From a bacterium ADurb.Bin236 (GTDB lineage Bacteria; UBP15; UBA6099): a stretch of DNA of 64,000 nt. Below the pieces are notes generated by a model. That model saw only the letters and a program-made list of their open reading frames with translations. It was not told where the DNA came from and made no database searches. This document shows positions 16,819-25,990 of this stretch, one piece after another (the stretch's first letter is position 1; each line of letters starts with the position of its first letter). The position numbers and the translations under genes are program-made. Where the stretch lies: contig MWCD01000008.1 of the NCBI GenBank assembly GCA_002069885.1, positions 25,726-89,725 on the forward strand, given 5' to 3'.

Positions 16819-18429
16819 TCATCCTCCCAGTCCGGCGAGAGTTTTCAGGCCGGCAGACCGCCCGGATATCAGCGAGCTGCTGAACCCGTGCCCCATTGTC
16901 GCGAATCCTCCCGCGACCTCCAGCCCCTTGATGTATGATTCGTCCTTTTCGGACAGTATGCGCGGGATTATCGAGTCCCACGGGTCAAGCTCGTACCCGT
17001 AAATCCCGCCGTTGAAGGAGCGGGCGTACCGCGCGAATGTCGCCGGAGTAGCCACCTCTATCTCCTCCACCCGCGAGCGGATGTCCGTTCCGAGCGCGTC
17101 GTCGAACTGCGATATCATCGCGTCCGCCAACCGGTTCTTAAGCGCGGCGTATTCCTTGGGCTTGACCGCGTCCCACACACCCGGCTTGTAGAGCGTGGTC
17201 ATCGAGATTATCGTCGTGCCTGGAGGCGAGCAGTCGGGGATGGCGTTGTTCAGGCAGATGGTGGCCTGCATGTCCACAAGGTCGAGCTTTTCCATGGACC
17301 CGTACACTGCGTCCGTGTTCATCGTCTTGGAAATGAAATAGCCGTAGTCGTTCACGCCCAACTCAACCGGTGAAGCGTCTAGGCCGAGGTAGACGACGAA
17401 CCCGGCCCCGCCCAGCTTGCGGGAGTTGACGTTACGCAACGCGGCTGCGGGAGCCTCGGAGGCCGGGCTGACCAGCGAGCCGTAAAGCTGCGTCGGAGAC
17501 GTGTTGGCTATTACCGCCGACGTTTTGATGGTCTCGCCGGATGCCGTGACAACGCCCTTCACCCTGCCCCGCTCCACCAGAACGCGATCCACGCGAGTAT
17601 TGTACTCCACCCTGCCGCCAAGCTCCCTGACACGCGCCTCTATCGCGTAAGACATTTCCTGAGAGCGCAGCCTCGGTATCCATGCGCCGTAGTCGATATA
17701 GTCGATCAGCATCGCCGCCCAGATGGTGAAGTTCATCCTGCTCATCGGGATGCCCAAGTAGCACCAGTACGGATACAGCAAATCGACGGCCTTGGGTGGT
17801 ATTCCCATTTTGAGGGTCACTTCGTCGACGGTCTTAGGCAGAGTGCGGAGGAACGTCACGACGTTGGACGCGTTGCGGCGCGCGTCATCGAAAGGATCGG
17901 CGGACTCGGCGACGAATTTTTTAAGGTCTTTCATTATGCGTTTCGGGCTGGGGTTGGACGCGGTTTTGGCTAGCAGGCCGAGCGCGCCGCTCACCTCGCG
18001 GCACAGCGCGAAATAGCGCGTCAACGGCTCCCTGCTGCCGGGGACTTTCTCTTCTATCGCGTCGATAAAAGGAGCCTCGCCGAACGGAAGCCGCGCGTCC
18101 ATCCCGCTGTCCGTCAGGATAACCCTGTACGCCTCCGGGATGGGAACCCAGTCGATGTCGACTCCGCCCTCGTCTTCGAGGAATCGCCGCACGCCGCCCT
18201 TGTTGTTCTCCGGGCCGATGCTGGACAACTCGTGAAGGGCCGCCTCGAACTCGAACCTGCCCCTAACAAAACTGGTGGCGAACCCGCCGGGAGCGTTGTG
18301 CTGTTCGAGCACGAGGGGTTTCGCCCCTCTCACCGCCAGCGCGAGCGCCGCCGCCAGCCCGCCGTTTCCGGCCCCGATTATCACAGCGTCGCACGCGCCG
18401 CCCAATTTGGCTTTCTTTCCTTCCGCCAT
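16819..18429 (-). CDS. CrtI/retinol-saturase-like FAD oxidoreductase
   Basis: 536 residues. An N-terminal dinucleotide-binding fold (AVIIGAGNGGLAAALALAVRG) and the following APGGFATSF are typical of phytoene desaturases, carotenoid isomerases and all-trans-retinol 13,14-reductases. The C-terminus has the FAD-contact region GLEVAGGFATMGHGFSSSLISGR in shorter conserved blocks. A perfect GGAGGTGA site lies upstream of the ATG. No phytoene synthase or other carotenoid gene is nearby, so a polyene or prenyl-lipid saturase or isomerase is as likely as carotenoid synthesis. The ferredoxin-reductase gene downstream (4-base gap) suggests a reductive reaction. Confidence 0.85.
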   Translation of the reverse strand: MAEGKKAKLGGACDAVIIGAGNGGLAAALALAVRGAKPLVLEQHNAPGGFATSFVRGRFEFEAALHELSSIGPENNKGGVRRFLEDEGGVDIDWVPIPEAYRVILTDSGMDARLPFGEAPFIDAIEEKVPGSREPLTRYFALCREVSGALGLLAKTASNPSPKRIMKDLKKFVAESADPFDDARRNASNVVTFLRTLPKTVDEVTLKMGIPPKAVDLLYPYWCYLGIPMSRMNFTIWAAMLIDYIDYGAWIPRLRSQEMSYAIEARVRELGGRVEYNTRVDRVLVERGRVKGVVTASGETIKTSAVIANTSPTQLYGSLVSPASEAPAAALRNVNSRKLGGAGFVVYLGLDASPVELGVNDYGYFISKTMNTDAVYGSMEKLDLVDMQATICLNNAIPDCSPPGTTIISMTTLYKPGVWDAVKPKEYAALKNRLADAMISQFDDALGTDIRSRVEEIEVATPATFARYARSFNGGIYGYELDPWDSIIPRILSEKDESYIKGLEVAGGFATMGHGFSSSLISGRSAGLKTLAGLGG

Positions 18430-18507
18430 GTCGCCGTCACCTCCGGATTTCTCTTTTCACATCGCTATGATATCCGCGCCCGCTCCAAAAAGTCAAAGCC
18501 GACGCGC

Positions 18508-20205
18508 CTATTCGACTCCGTTGCGCGCCAATATCTCTTTCAAATCCGCCGCATAAACGCCTGTGGTTGTGCCCACATACAATATCTTTCCGGCTTCGTC
18601 GTACGAAACCGCCCTCGCCCCAGCCCCAACTTTCAGTTTCGCCAATTCCTTCTTCGCATCCACATCATAAACCGACAAGTCGCCCTGATAGTGCGCGAGC
18701 GTGAACAGAAGGCCCGATTTCCGGTCGCACTCTATCTCCCGCACGCCGAACCCGGTCGGAATCCACCCCTTCCTTTCGAGAGTGAGCGCGTCCAGCGCGT
18801 CCACCCTCCTGTGAAGCGGCCTCGCCACAAGCAGCAACCCCCTGTCGGGCATCGCGCAAATGCCCACGTTCATGAACCCGTTGAACGCCGTCTTTATGTC
18901 GCCGTAGTTTTTTCCTTCCACGCGGTGAACAAACGGCGAAAAAAACCAGTTGCTCGCATAGAACGCCCCCGGCCTCTCGCTTCTCTCTATCGCATATATC
19001 CAGCCCGTGCCGTTTGGAAGCGTCACATGTCTTCGTTTGCCGCTCTTCAGGTCGTACACGATAATGTTGTTGATGATTTCCTGCGCTATCGCCGCCGTGT
19101 CCGAGCCTGTCTTCTCGACATCGACCGTGTGAGACTCGAATATCTTTTCGTCGAACATGCCGGCGAGGTCGAGAGAGAGGGATTTAAGGCCGTACACGCT
19201 CCCGATGAGGACCCTGTCGTGTTCGGGGAAAACCGCTATTCTTCGCGGCTCGGGAATGTCGTGCGGCGAAACTATTTCCGCGCCTGTGGCGGCGTTGATG
19301 TAGCGTGCGTTCGGTTTGTCCCTCGACGTCACATAAAGGCGGGACAGCTCGCTGTCATATTTCACGTCGTACACCCTGCCCGCATCGCTTATCTTGCGAA
19401 GCCCGCCGCCCGCCGCGTCTCCTGCGTTGACGATCTCAAGCGCGAACGCAGCGCATATCAGAGCGCAGACTGGGAACGAGCATGCCGCCAGAGTTTTGAA
19501 AATGGAAGTAGCGCCGATTTTTCGCGAATCGCGCCGCCGCGCCGCGCGCCATGCGATGAATCCCGCGCACCCTGCGAAAAGCGCGCCGGACGATAACACA
19601 GCGTCAAACCGCGACAGCGCCGCATATAACCCCGCGCCAACGGCAACCGTCCCGGCTGCTTTTAAAATTTGCGCGCGCCTCGACACGCCGCCTACGGCTG
19701 CCGCAAACGCTCCGACCGCAAGATGCGCCGCGAGGAAACTCAAAGCGCCGAGCCGCGTCTTCTCGGATTCAATGAGAAATCCTGTGAAAACCGCTCCTAG
19801 AATAAGAAGCCATGCGTAGAATCGCGCAATCGCAACTGCGGCGCGGCCGACCGCCGACAGCGGGACTCCCGGTTTTCTCTTCAGTATTTTTCCTGCCAAA
19901 CCGGACACAGCCGCGATTATCGCCGTCACTGCCGCCGCCGGAATCCCCGCCCACAACAACGCCAGAAGCGACAACGCCGAAAGCGTGTATATCAATATAA
20001 ACAGCGCCGGAGCCGCGTGCTCTTCCCCGAAATTAAACACTCCGGGCGCGAGCTGCGCCACTATCGCCGCAGCGATTATCAGCTTCGACGCGACCGAGAT
20101 GTTTCTTGCGGAAAAAACAGTTCTGACGAGGTTCCACAACAACCCGCCCGCGCCGCGCGCAAAAGCCGCTACCGCTCCAACAGCGCGTTTCACAAGTTCC
20201 CTCAT
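18508..20205 (-). CDS. membrane-anchored beta-propeller protein, second of a pair
   Basis: 565 residues. About six hydrophobic segments fill residues 30-290, and a repeat-rich, soluble C-terminal domain (about 300-565) has propeller-blade signatures such as GRVYDVKYDSELSRLYVTSRD, RIAVFPEHDRVLIGSV and ARAVSYDEAGKILYVGTTTGV. This is the YVTN/NHL-type pattern. The start at 20205 is set by an ATGA overlap with the upstream gene and a GGGAGG site. The neighbour at 20202-21908 has the same two-part plan, so the two look like diverged duplicates that may work together. The propeller probably faces outward. No enzymatic motif was seen. Confidence 0.75.
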   Translation of the reverse strand: MRELVKRAVGAVAAFARGAGGLLWNLVRTVFSARNISVASKLIIAAAIVAQLAPGVFNFGEEHAAPALFILIYTLSALSLLALLWAGIPAAAVTAIIAAVSGLAGKILKRKPGVPLSAVGRAAVAIARFYAWLLILGAVFTGFLIESEKTRLGALSFLAAHLAVGAFAAAVGGVSRRAQILKAAGTVAVGAGLYAALSRFDAVLSSGALFAGCAGFIAWRAARRRDSRKIGATSIFKTLAACSFPVCALICAAFALEIVNAGDAAGGGLRKISDAGRVYDVKYDSELSRLYVTSRDKPNARYINAATGAEIVSPHDIPEPRRIAVFPEHDRVLIGSVYGLKSLSLDLAGMFDEKIFESHTVDVEKTGSDTAAIAQEIINNIIVYDLKSGKRRHVTLPNGTGWIYAIERSERPGAFYASNWFFSPFVHRVEGKNYGDIKTAFNGFMNVGICAMPDRGLLLVARPLHRRVDALDALTLERKGWIPTGFGVREIECDRKSGLLFTLAHYQGDLSVYDVDAKKELAKLKVGAGARAVSYDEAGKILYVGTTTGVYAADLKEILARNGVE

Positions 20206-21908
20206 CTCCTCCCGTCCCCGCCCGCGCTTTGCCACTTCGCAATATCGACGCGCGCGTATCCCCTCTCGGACGCGAAAGTCAAAAAGTTCCTCTCCCTGTC
20301 GTATTCCATCCTTTTTATTTTCCGTCCGACGTTCACTGTGCCGGCAATCCTCCGTTTCGCCCAATCGATTCTGTAAATATCCCCCGTCAGATAGTTCGAG
20401 ACATAAAGGAATCCGTCTGAACCTGCCGCTATGTCTCTGACCCCGACAGGCGTCTTCATCCGCGCCCGGTCTTCGAGCGTCGCCGGGTCCAGCTCGACAA
20501 TTTCCCCGCCGTTCAGGCTCGTATACGGCGCGGTTATGAAAACAGTTTTTCCTTCAGGGCCGATACAAATCCCCAACGGATAGACCGACATATCGCGCAT
20601 CCGCAACAGCCTTTCGCTCTGGATGTCATAAGCTCCGATATAAATGCCGTTGAACATGTAAATGAAATACACTATGCCATCCGGGGACATCGTAGTCTCC
20701 ACTATCGAGCCGCCGTATCCCTCGCGCATAGGCTCCAGCTTCTTCGCCTCCAACCCGTCGAGCGAATACACTATCGCCCTGCTGTGTGTGGTCTCGCCGA
20801 AACCGGCGAACAGCGAGCGCGACTCCTCGTCGGCTTCGAGCCAGTACGGGCCTCCGAACCGTCCGTAGCGATACTCCTTTTTCTGCGTCATTGACTCCTC
20901 GTCGAAAACCAGCATCGCTCTGTCCTGCGGGCACGCGAAAAAAAGTCGGCCCGTCGCCGCGTCTTTGTGAAGCGAGAAAAAACCGCAACCAATAGTGACT
21001 ATCTCTCCTGAATCGAAGTCGTAAGAAAACGAAATCTCGTTGCTCGCGCCGATGTAAACCCTGCCGCCGGACTCTGCCGCCGCGCGGTATCTCTCGCGAA
21101 TCTGCCAGACGCGTTTGCCGCCCAGCGTTTCCCTTATCTTCTTCGCGGGTATGAGTTGCGCGCTTTCGTCGCAGAAGTTGACGTAGTATTGAACAAAAGA
21201 AGGTTCCGGGCCGGCGGCGCACTTGTCCGCCATCGAGAATATCGACGCCGCCACAGCGAACGCCGCACACGACGGAACCACCGCCGCCTGCGCCGCGACG
21301 CTAAATACCGGCCTCCCGGTCTTCGCCGCCCAGAATACCGCCGCCGCAACCGCAACCGCGAGCGCTGGAAAAAACCACTTGAACATCATCCACGCCACAT
21401 AAAACATCGGCTGCCACAACGCCAACGTGTGCGCGCATATTACGTAGAAAATCGCGAATAGGACAACCGCTCCCGCTCCTTTGCGGCTGGAAAAAGCGTC
21501 CACAATCGAACAGATTAGAAATACGGCGATGTAGAAAACCCCTATGAATATCGCCAACGGCTTGGAAAGGGCCGACAGGCCGGGCAGGGGCGAAGGAAAA
21601 TGCGAATAAAGCACGACGGGAGCGAGCAGAACACCCCTCCCCGCCGTCAGAACGATGAACCGCCCTGTCTTGAAAAACACACTGTTCTTTTCAGATTGCG
21701 AGGCGCTTTTCACATCTGCGGACTTGAAGACGAACACCGCGAACCTGACCGCGAGCAAGGAGACCTTTCGAAGCGAGGCGGAGAGTCTCAGGATGCGGCC
21801 CCGCGCCGCCCCGGCTCTCCCGGCAAGCGCCCCTAGCGCGCCCGCCGCAAAATACAGCGCCGCCGCCAGCGCCGCTAGGTATATTATCCCCACAATTATC
21901 TTTGTCAT
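20202..21908 (-). CDS. membrane-anchored beta-propeller protein, first of a pair
   Basis: 568 residues: roughly six membrane helices in the first 235 residues, then a C-terminal beta-propeller with blade-like segments RVYIGASNEISFSYDFDSGE, TGRLFFACPQDRAMLVFDEE, YPLGICIGPEGKTVFIT and GVRDIAAGSDGFLYVSNY. It shares its organisation with the next gene, which overlaps its stop by four bases. A good promoter (TTGAAA-17-TATCAT) lies just upstream. Such propellers usually mediate binding; a polymer-, sugar- or protein-binding sensor is possible, but nothing in the sequence decides this. Confidence 0.75.
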   Translation of the reverse strand: MTKIIVGIIYLAALAAALYFAAGALGALAGRAGAARGRILRLSASLRKVSLLAVRFAVFVFKSADVKSASQSEKNSVFFKTGRFIVLTAGRGVLLAPVVLYSHFPSPLPGLSALSKPLAIFIGVFYIAVFLICSIVDAFSSRKGAGAVVLFAIFYVICAHTLALWQPMFYVAWMMFKWFFPALAVAVAAAVFWAAKTGRPVFSVAAQAAVVPSCAAFAVAASIFSMADKCAAGPEPSFVQYYVNFCDESAQLIPAKKIRETLGGKRVWQIRERYRAAAESGGRVYIGASNEISFSYDFDSGEIVTIGCGFFSLHKDAATGRLFFACPQDRAMLVFDEESMTQKKEYRYGRFGGPYWLEADEESRSLFAGFGETTHSRAIVYSLDGLEAKKLEPMREGYGGSIVETTMSPDGIVYFIYMFNGIYIGAYDIQSERLLRMRDMSVYPLGICIGPEGKTVFITAPYTSLNGGEIVELDPATLEDRARMKTPVGVRDIAAGSDGFLYVSNYLTGDIYRIDWAKRRIAGTVNVGRKIKRMEYDRERNFLTFASERGYARVDIAKWQSAGGDGRR

Positions 21909-21934
21909 CAGACGGCTTCCTGTCGCTGACTGAA

Positions 21935-21963
21935 ATGATACCGCCGCCCAAATCTTTTTTCAA
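21935..21963 (-). promoter_or_regulatory. sigma-70-like promoter of the beta-propeller operon
   Basis: On the minus strand TTGAAA (21963-21958), 17 bp, TATCAT (21940-21935). It lies 27 bases before the start codon at 21908. Confidence 0.6.
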
Positions 21964-22026
21964 TCACGACGACTGCTTGCGGCATCCGAGGCCGCGTTTG
22001 CGGAATAACGCGCGCCCGCCTCCATG

Positions 22027-22054
22027 TTGACCCCGGCGCTTCCCCTGATATAAT
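22027..22054 (+). promoter_or_regulatory. sigma-70-like promoter of the GT39-like gene
   Basis: TTGACC (22027-22032), 16 bp, TATAAT (22049-22054). Transcription should begin near 22061, leaving a leader of only about 17 nt that contains GGAG before the ATG at 22078. It is back-to-back with the promoter of the beta-propeller operon. Confidence 0.7.
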
Positions 22055-22077
22055 GATTTTTATGGAGCTTCGCTGAA

Positions 22078-24312
22078 ATGGGAACCAAACACGCCGTCTC
22101 CGCTTCACGGTGGAAAGTCTTGTTCGTCCTCTCGGCGCTATTCGTCTGTTTCAACATTCTTCTACATTCCATAGAGCCGATTTCAGACGGCGACTCCTTC
22201 GAGTACGCGGGCGTCGCGCGCAATATCCTTCGCGGCGAAGGCCTTCGAGAAGACTTGCTGCGCTCTTACGCCATCCCCGACCAGCCTCTTCCCCACCCGG
22301 CCTCGCAAAGGGCCAACCTCTATGTGTTCTTCGTCGCGCCCTTCCAAGCCGTCTTCGGGGATTCCCACTGGGCTTTCCTCGCCCCGTCGCTGATCGGCCT
22401 CTTTATCTTTCCTCTGGCCGTCTATTGGGCGGGCAGGCGGCTCTTCGGCGAAGACCCGGCTTGGCATTCCGCCCTTCTCTCCCTCTTCCTGCCTTCCTTC
22501 CTCCGCCTCTACTACCTCGCCGACCCCGGCCTGCCGGAAGTCTGGCAGATGATATTCTATCTGCTGTTCGCCGTCTTCCTTTATGAAGAAAGATACGCCG
22601 CCGCCGGGTTGTTCATGGGCCTCGCATACCAGTTCCGCCCGAACAGCGTCGCGCTCATACCCGCCGCGCTGATATGGATGGCCATCCGCAGGAGAGACCG
22701 CCTGTTTTCGACCGCCTCGCTCAAGATGTTCGCCCTCGCCTTCCTGATCGTCCTTCCCTTTCTTGTCCGAAACTGGATGGTGTTCGGCTCTCCAACATAC
22801 AACGAACAGATAGTCGGCGCGGCCAAAGTTTACGACGGGACGCTGCGCGAGCATTTCGAAGACGCGCGCATGTTCGCTGTGGTGTTCAACTACGAAGCGT
22901 ATCGCGGAGGATGGCAGGACCCGTCCGGCTCCTTCGCCTCAAACTTCGCCGCCGTACTGCTCGCCAACGCCAAAATGGCTCTCTTCGGCAAACAGTCCGA
23001 CATTCTTTACATCCCCGGCATTTTTCAGACCTTAGGACTTCTGACACTCCCCTTTATCTTTCTCGGCGTCCGAGCTTCCAGAGGGTCGCCCGCGACTTCT
23101 CTGGCCCTCGCCGTCATCCTGTTTCAGACAGCCATGCACGTCGTCATGATTACTTATTCGGATAGGTACTTCATGTGCGTCGCGCCTTTCGCTTTCATGC
23201 TCTGCGGAGCCGGATTCGCCGAGTTCAGGCGCATGTTCGCCTCCCGCCCATTGCTTTCTTCGCCTAAACTCCCCGCCGCGATAATCGCCTTCCTCATACT
23301 CTCGGAATCGGCGGGACTGCTGGTTTTCGGAGTCGCTCGCATGGCGGGCGACTCCCGCAAAAACATATACGCCGAACTCAACTCAGCCTGCGAACACATC
23401 CGCAATACTACAGCCCCCGGCGACGCCGTGATGACATACCCCTTTTTCTCGACCCACTACCTCTGCGACCGCCCAACCGTCCCTTTGCCGTACGGCAATA
23501 TTAAGTCCGTCGCCGAAGTCGCCGCAAAATACAATGTCAAGAACATAGTCTTCGCCTCGGCGTGGCGCGTTGACCGCTTCCCGGAGTTGCCGTTCACGAA
23601 CACGGTCGCCTCCGGAATGCGGCTGACCCTTTATTCCGTCGATAGAGACAAGCTCGGCGAATATATTAATGACCCCGACGCGAATTACATCGAGAGCCTA
23701 AACCCTGTGGCCGGTTTCCTTTCAGGGCGTTTCAATTTTGAGTTCGCGCCCCCGCTTTATAAAGTCCTGCCCGCCCTTGCGCGCGGCGTCGTTCCGGGTC
23801 TAGCGGCGTATCTCGCCGTTTTCCTTCTCTTCGCGCTTGCCTTCCTGTCTCCGAAAAGCTTCGCGCGCTCCGCGTCCCTTTTCGTTCTATCCGCCGCCAT
23901 CATCGCGGCGCAGGTCTTCCGAATGAGCGCGATATTCGCCCCGATACTCGCCCCGGCCCCCCCGTTGAGCATGGTCCAAGCCGCTCTCGCCGCCGAGACC
24001 GCGCCTCCGCAAAAACAAACCCTAATCGTCATCTCGGAAAACCCGATAGCCGCAGCCGCAGCGCAATCCGCGTTGTCAAAAAGATTCCCCGTTTCAAGCG
24101 TCGCATCCGCCCCGCCGGATTCGCTCCCGGAAAACTCCGCCCTATTCATCGCAGTCCAGCCCGCCGCCTCTTGGCTGTCCGATAAATCTTCTTTCAAAAT
24201 AAACATGCAAACTCAGCGTCAGGCCAATGACATACGCGACAAAGCGACCGCAGCCCGCCGCGCCCTCGGCGAAACCGCCATCCCCATCGCCGGCGGCGTC
24301 ATCTCATTCTGA
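22078..24312 (+). CDS. polytopic glycosyltransferase, GT39/ArnT-like
   Basis: 744 residues with about ten membrane helices. The first periplasmic loop has the acidic motif DGDSFEYAGVARNIL, the usual place of the catalytic acid in C-superfamily transferases that use lipid-linked sugars. The helix pattern and the FLVRNWMVFGSPTYNE motif are typical of the dolichyl-phosphate-mannose mannosyltransferase/ArnT group. The last 250 residues form a soluble region and further helices not usual for the minimal family; the extreme C-terminus looks like a small alpha/beta domain (TLIVISENPIAAAAAQSAL). It probably glycosylates lipids, proteins or cell-surface glycans on the periplasmic side. Sugar and acceptor are unknown. 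Confidence 0.8.
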   Translation: MGTKHAVSASRWKVLFVLSALFVCFNILLHSIEPISDGDSFEYAGVARNILRGEGLREDLLRSYAIPDQPLPHPASQRANLYVFFVAPFQAVFGDSHWAFLAPSLIGLFIFPLAVYWAGRRLFGEDPAWHSALLSLFLPSFLRLYYLADPGLPEVWQMIFYLLFAVFLYEERYAAAGLFMGLAYQFRPNSVALIPAALIWMAIRRRDRLFSTASLKMFALAFLIVLPFLVRNWMVFGSPTYNEQIVGAAKVYDGTLREHFEDARMFAVVFNYEAYRGGWQDPSGSFASNFAAVLLANAKMALFGKQSDILYIPGIFQTLGLLTLPFIFLGVRASRGSPATSLALAVILFQTAMHVVMITYSDRYFMCVAPFAFMLCGAGFAEFRRMFASRPLLSSPKLPAAIIAFLILSESAGLLVFGVARMAGDSRKNIYAELNSACEHIRNTTAPGDAVMTYPFFSTHYLCDRPTVPLPYGNIKSVAEVAAKYNVKNIVFASAWRVDRFPELPFTNTVASGMRLTLYSVDRDKLGEYINDPDANYIESLNPVAGFLSGRFNFEFAPPLYKVLPALARGVVPGLAAYLAVFLLFALAFLSPKSFARSASLFVLSAAIIAAQVFRMSAIFAPILAPAPPLSMVQAALAAETAPPQKQTLIVISENPIAAAAAQSALSKRFPVSSVASAPPDSLPENSALFIAVQPAASWLSDKSSFKINMQTQRQANDIRDKATAARRALGETAIPIAGGVISF

Positions 24313-24338
24313 CCGTAGGCATTCGCGGCTTCAGTTTT

Positions 24339-25775
24339 TTACGGCAGATAGTTGTTAAAGTTTTTCGTCCGGTACTGCGGCGCGGTGGTGTTTAGAAAAA
24401 ATATTATCCCGGATATCAGGCTTATCTTGAAGAATTTCTTTTCGCGCAGCATCCTCGGGATGAGAAGGAAGAAAAGAACGACCGGGGGGATTTTCACTCG
24501 CAGCAGCTTCCTGACCAGCTTTTCCAGCGCCGGAGACGCCGCCGCAATGTCAAACAGCGCGTACAACGTCTCAAACTCCCTGTCCTTCTTCGTGTGTATC
24601 TCCGGCGTCATAATCCGCATGCCCGTCTCTTCGTAATTGACATCCAGCAAGCCATCTTTCACCGCGTCCTCCACCATCCTCGTGCGCGGGATCGGCGACA
24701 GGAACGTCACCCTTATGTTGTCCGCCTTGATAAACCGGTTCAACCTAACGGTCTCGAACGCGTTTTCAATCGTCTCATACGGCAGGGCTATCATATTGAA
24801 CGCGGTCAGAATCAGCCCGTGTTTTTTGACGAGCTCCGCAGCCGCGATTATCTGGCTGTCCAGATAATGCTTGTTGAGCTTGTCGATGCGCAGTCGCTCG
24901 TTTCCCGTCTCCACCCCGATGGCGATCCCCGCGCAGTTCGCCCTCTTCATCTCCGCCACCATCTCGTCGTCGATGTCGTGCACCGTCGTGTTGCAGGTGA
25001 ACGGGATGTCGCCGAATCTCTTTCCGTATTCCCGGCTGAACTCCATCACCCACGGCTTGTCGTGAGTAAAAATATCGTCTGAGAAGTGAATGCTGCGCAC
25101 GGGAGCCAGCCGCTTCATGTCCGCTATCTCATCGATTATCCGCGACACCGGTTTTCTGCGCAGATAGCGCCCCTTGCCCGTGAAAAACCCCCTGAACGTG
25201 GCGTTGTAACAGAAACTGCACGCGTTCGGGCACCCCCGCCCGCTCGTGAACCTCTTGACGCTGATTATCTTCATGAACCGATACTTGAAGTACAGCCCCC
25301 TGTCGGGCAGAGGAAGCTCTTCTAAATCCTGAATGAGCGGCCTCATCTCATTGATCACAACCTCGCCGTCCTTCTTCACCGTCAGGTTCGGCGTGTCATA
25401 ATAGTCCTCTCCCCGCTCCAGCTTGTCGGCGAGATCAAGTATGGCATGCTCCGATTCGCCCCTCGACACGATATCCACCTGAGGATCATTTATCACCTCT
25501 GGAAACAGCATCGGATACGTGCCGCAAAACACGATGGGAGCCTTTGAGACCTCCTTCGCCTCGGCGGCCATCGACAGCGCAACCCGTTCCCCCCAGATGT
25601 CCATCGGAACCACTATCAGCCCCGCCCCGCTCTCGGCCACCTTGTCCGCGAATCGCTTCTCGTTCTTCTTGAAGAACAAATCCGTCTCATGCCCCCGGCT
25701 CTTCAGCAACCCCGATATATCCGTCACCGCCAGAGACTCGTTGATCCCGTTGTCCTGCAGGAAAATAACTTTCAT
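24339..25775 (-). CDS. B12-binding radical SAM protein
   Basis: 478 residues. The N-terminal ~140 residues have the cobalamin-binding Rossmann pattern (VIFLQDNG, then IVVPMDIWG and VDIVSRGESEHAI). The radical SAM core follows with cluster motif GRGCPNACSFCY and downstream SIHFSDDIFTHD and GIAIGVETGNERL. The C-terminus has two hydrophobic segments (IPPVVLFFLLIPRML and FKISLISGIIFFLN), so it is probably membrane-associated. Related B12/radical SAM enzymes methylate unreactive carbons or remodel lipids such as hopanoids. The ATG at 25775 is chosen because GGGGAG sits just before it. It is divergent from a SAM methyltransferase gene; a joint role is possible but unproven. Confidence 0.85.
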   Translation of the reverse strand: MKVIFLQDNGINESLAVTDISGLLKSRGHETDLFFKKNEKRFADKVAESGAGLIVVPMDIWGERVALSMAAEAKEVSKAPIVFCGTYPMLFPEVINDPQVDIVSRGESEHAILDLADKLERGEDYYDTPNLTVKKDGEVVINEMRPLIQDLEELPLPDRGLYFKYRFMKIISVKRFTSGRGCPNACSFCYNATFRGFFTGKGRYLRRKPVSRIIDEIADMKRLAPVRSIHFSDDIFTHDKPWVMEFSREYGKRFGDIPFTCNTTVHDIDDEMVAEMKRANCAGIAIGVETGNERLRIDKLNKHYLDSQIIAAAELVKKHGLILTAFNMIALPYETIENAFETVRLNRFIKADNIRVTFLSPIPRTRMVEDAVKDGLLDVNYEETGMRIMTPEIHTKKDREFETLYALFDIAAASPALEKLVRKLLRVKIPPVVLFFLLIPRMLREKKFFKISLISGIIFFLNTTAPQYRTKNFNNYLP

Positions 25776-25882
25776 CGGACTCCCCAATTAAAGATCGCCG
25801 CAAACGCAATCTCTTGAAAACTGCCACAATTCTAACTCCAACTCCGTCCCCTCCGCAAATCCCGCCGCCGCCATCCCCGGAT

Positions 25883-25910
25883 TTGCCTTCGCTGGTTTTA
25901 TTTGTAGAAT
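25883..25910 (+). promoter_or_regulatory. sigma-70-like promoter of the methyltransferase gene
   Basis: TTGCCT (25883-25888), 16 bp, TAGAAT (25905-25910). Its position downstream of the TTG codon at 25814 argues that the coding region starts later, at the ATG at 25991. Confidence 0.55.
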
Positions 25911-25990
25911 ATGACATTGAATCAGACTTTTGCGGATTCTACGCGCGCGGAGCGTTTTCGCCGCAATACCGCGTCCGGGACAGATTCTTA

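Noticed and set aside
18232..19596. A 454-codon plus-strand frame opposite the CrtI-like and beta-propeller genes
   Set aside because: Very rich in arginine and histidine, no start signal; the minus-strand genes have clear family features.
25814..25990. N-terminal extension of the methyltransferase gene
   Set aside because: It begins with TTG, encodes a proline-rich low-complexity stretch and overlaps a good promoter.
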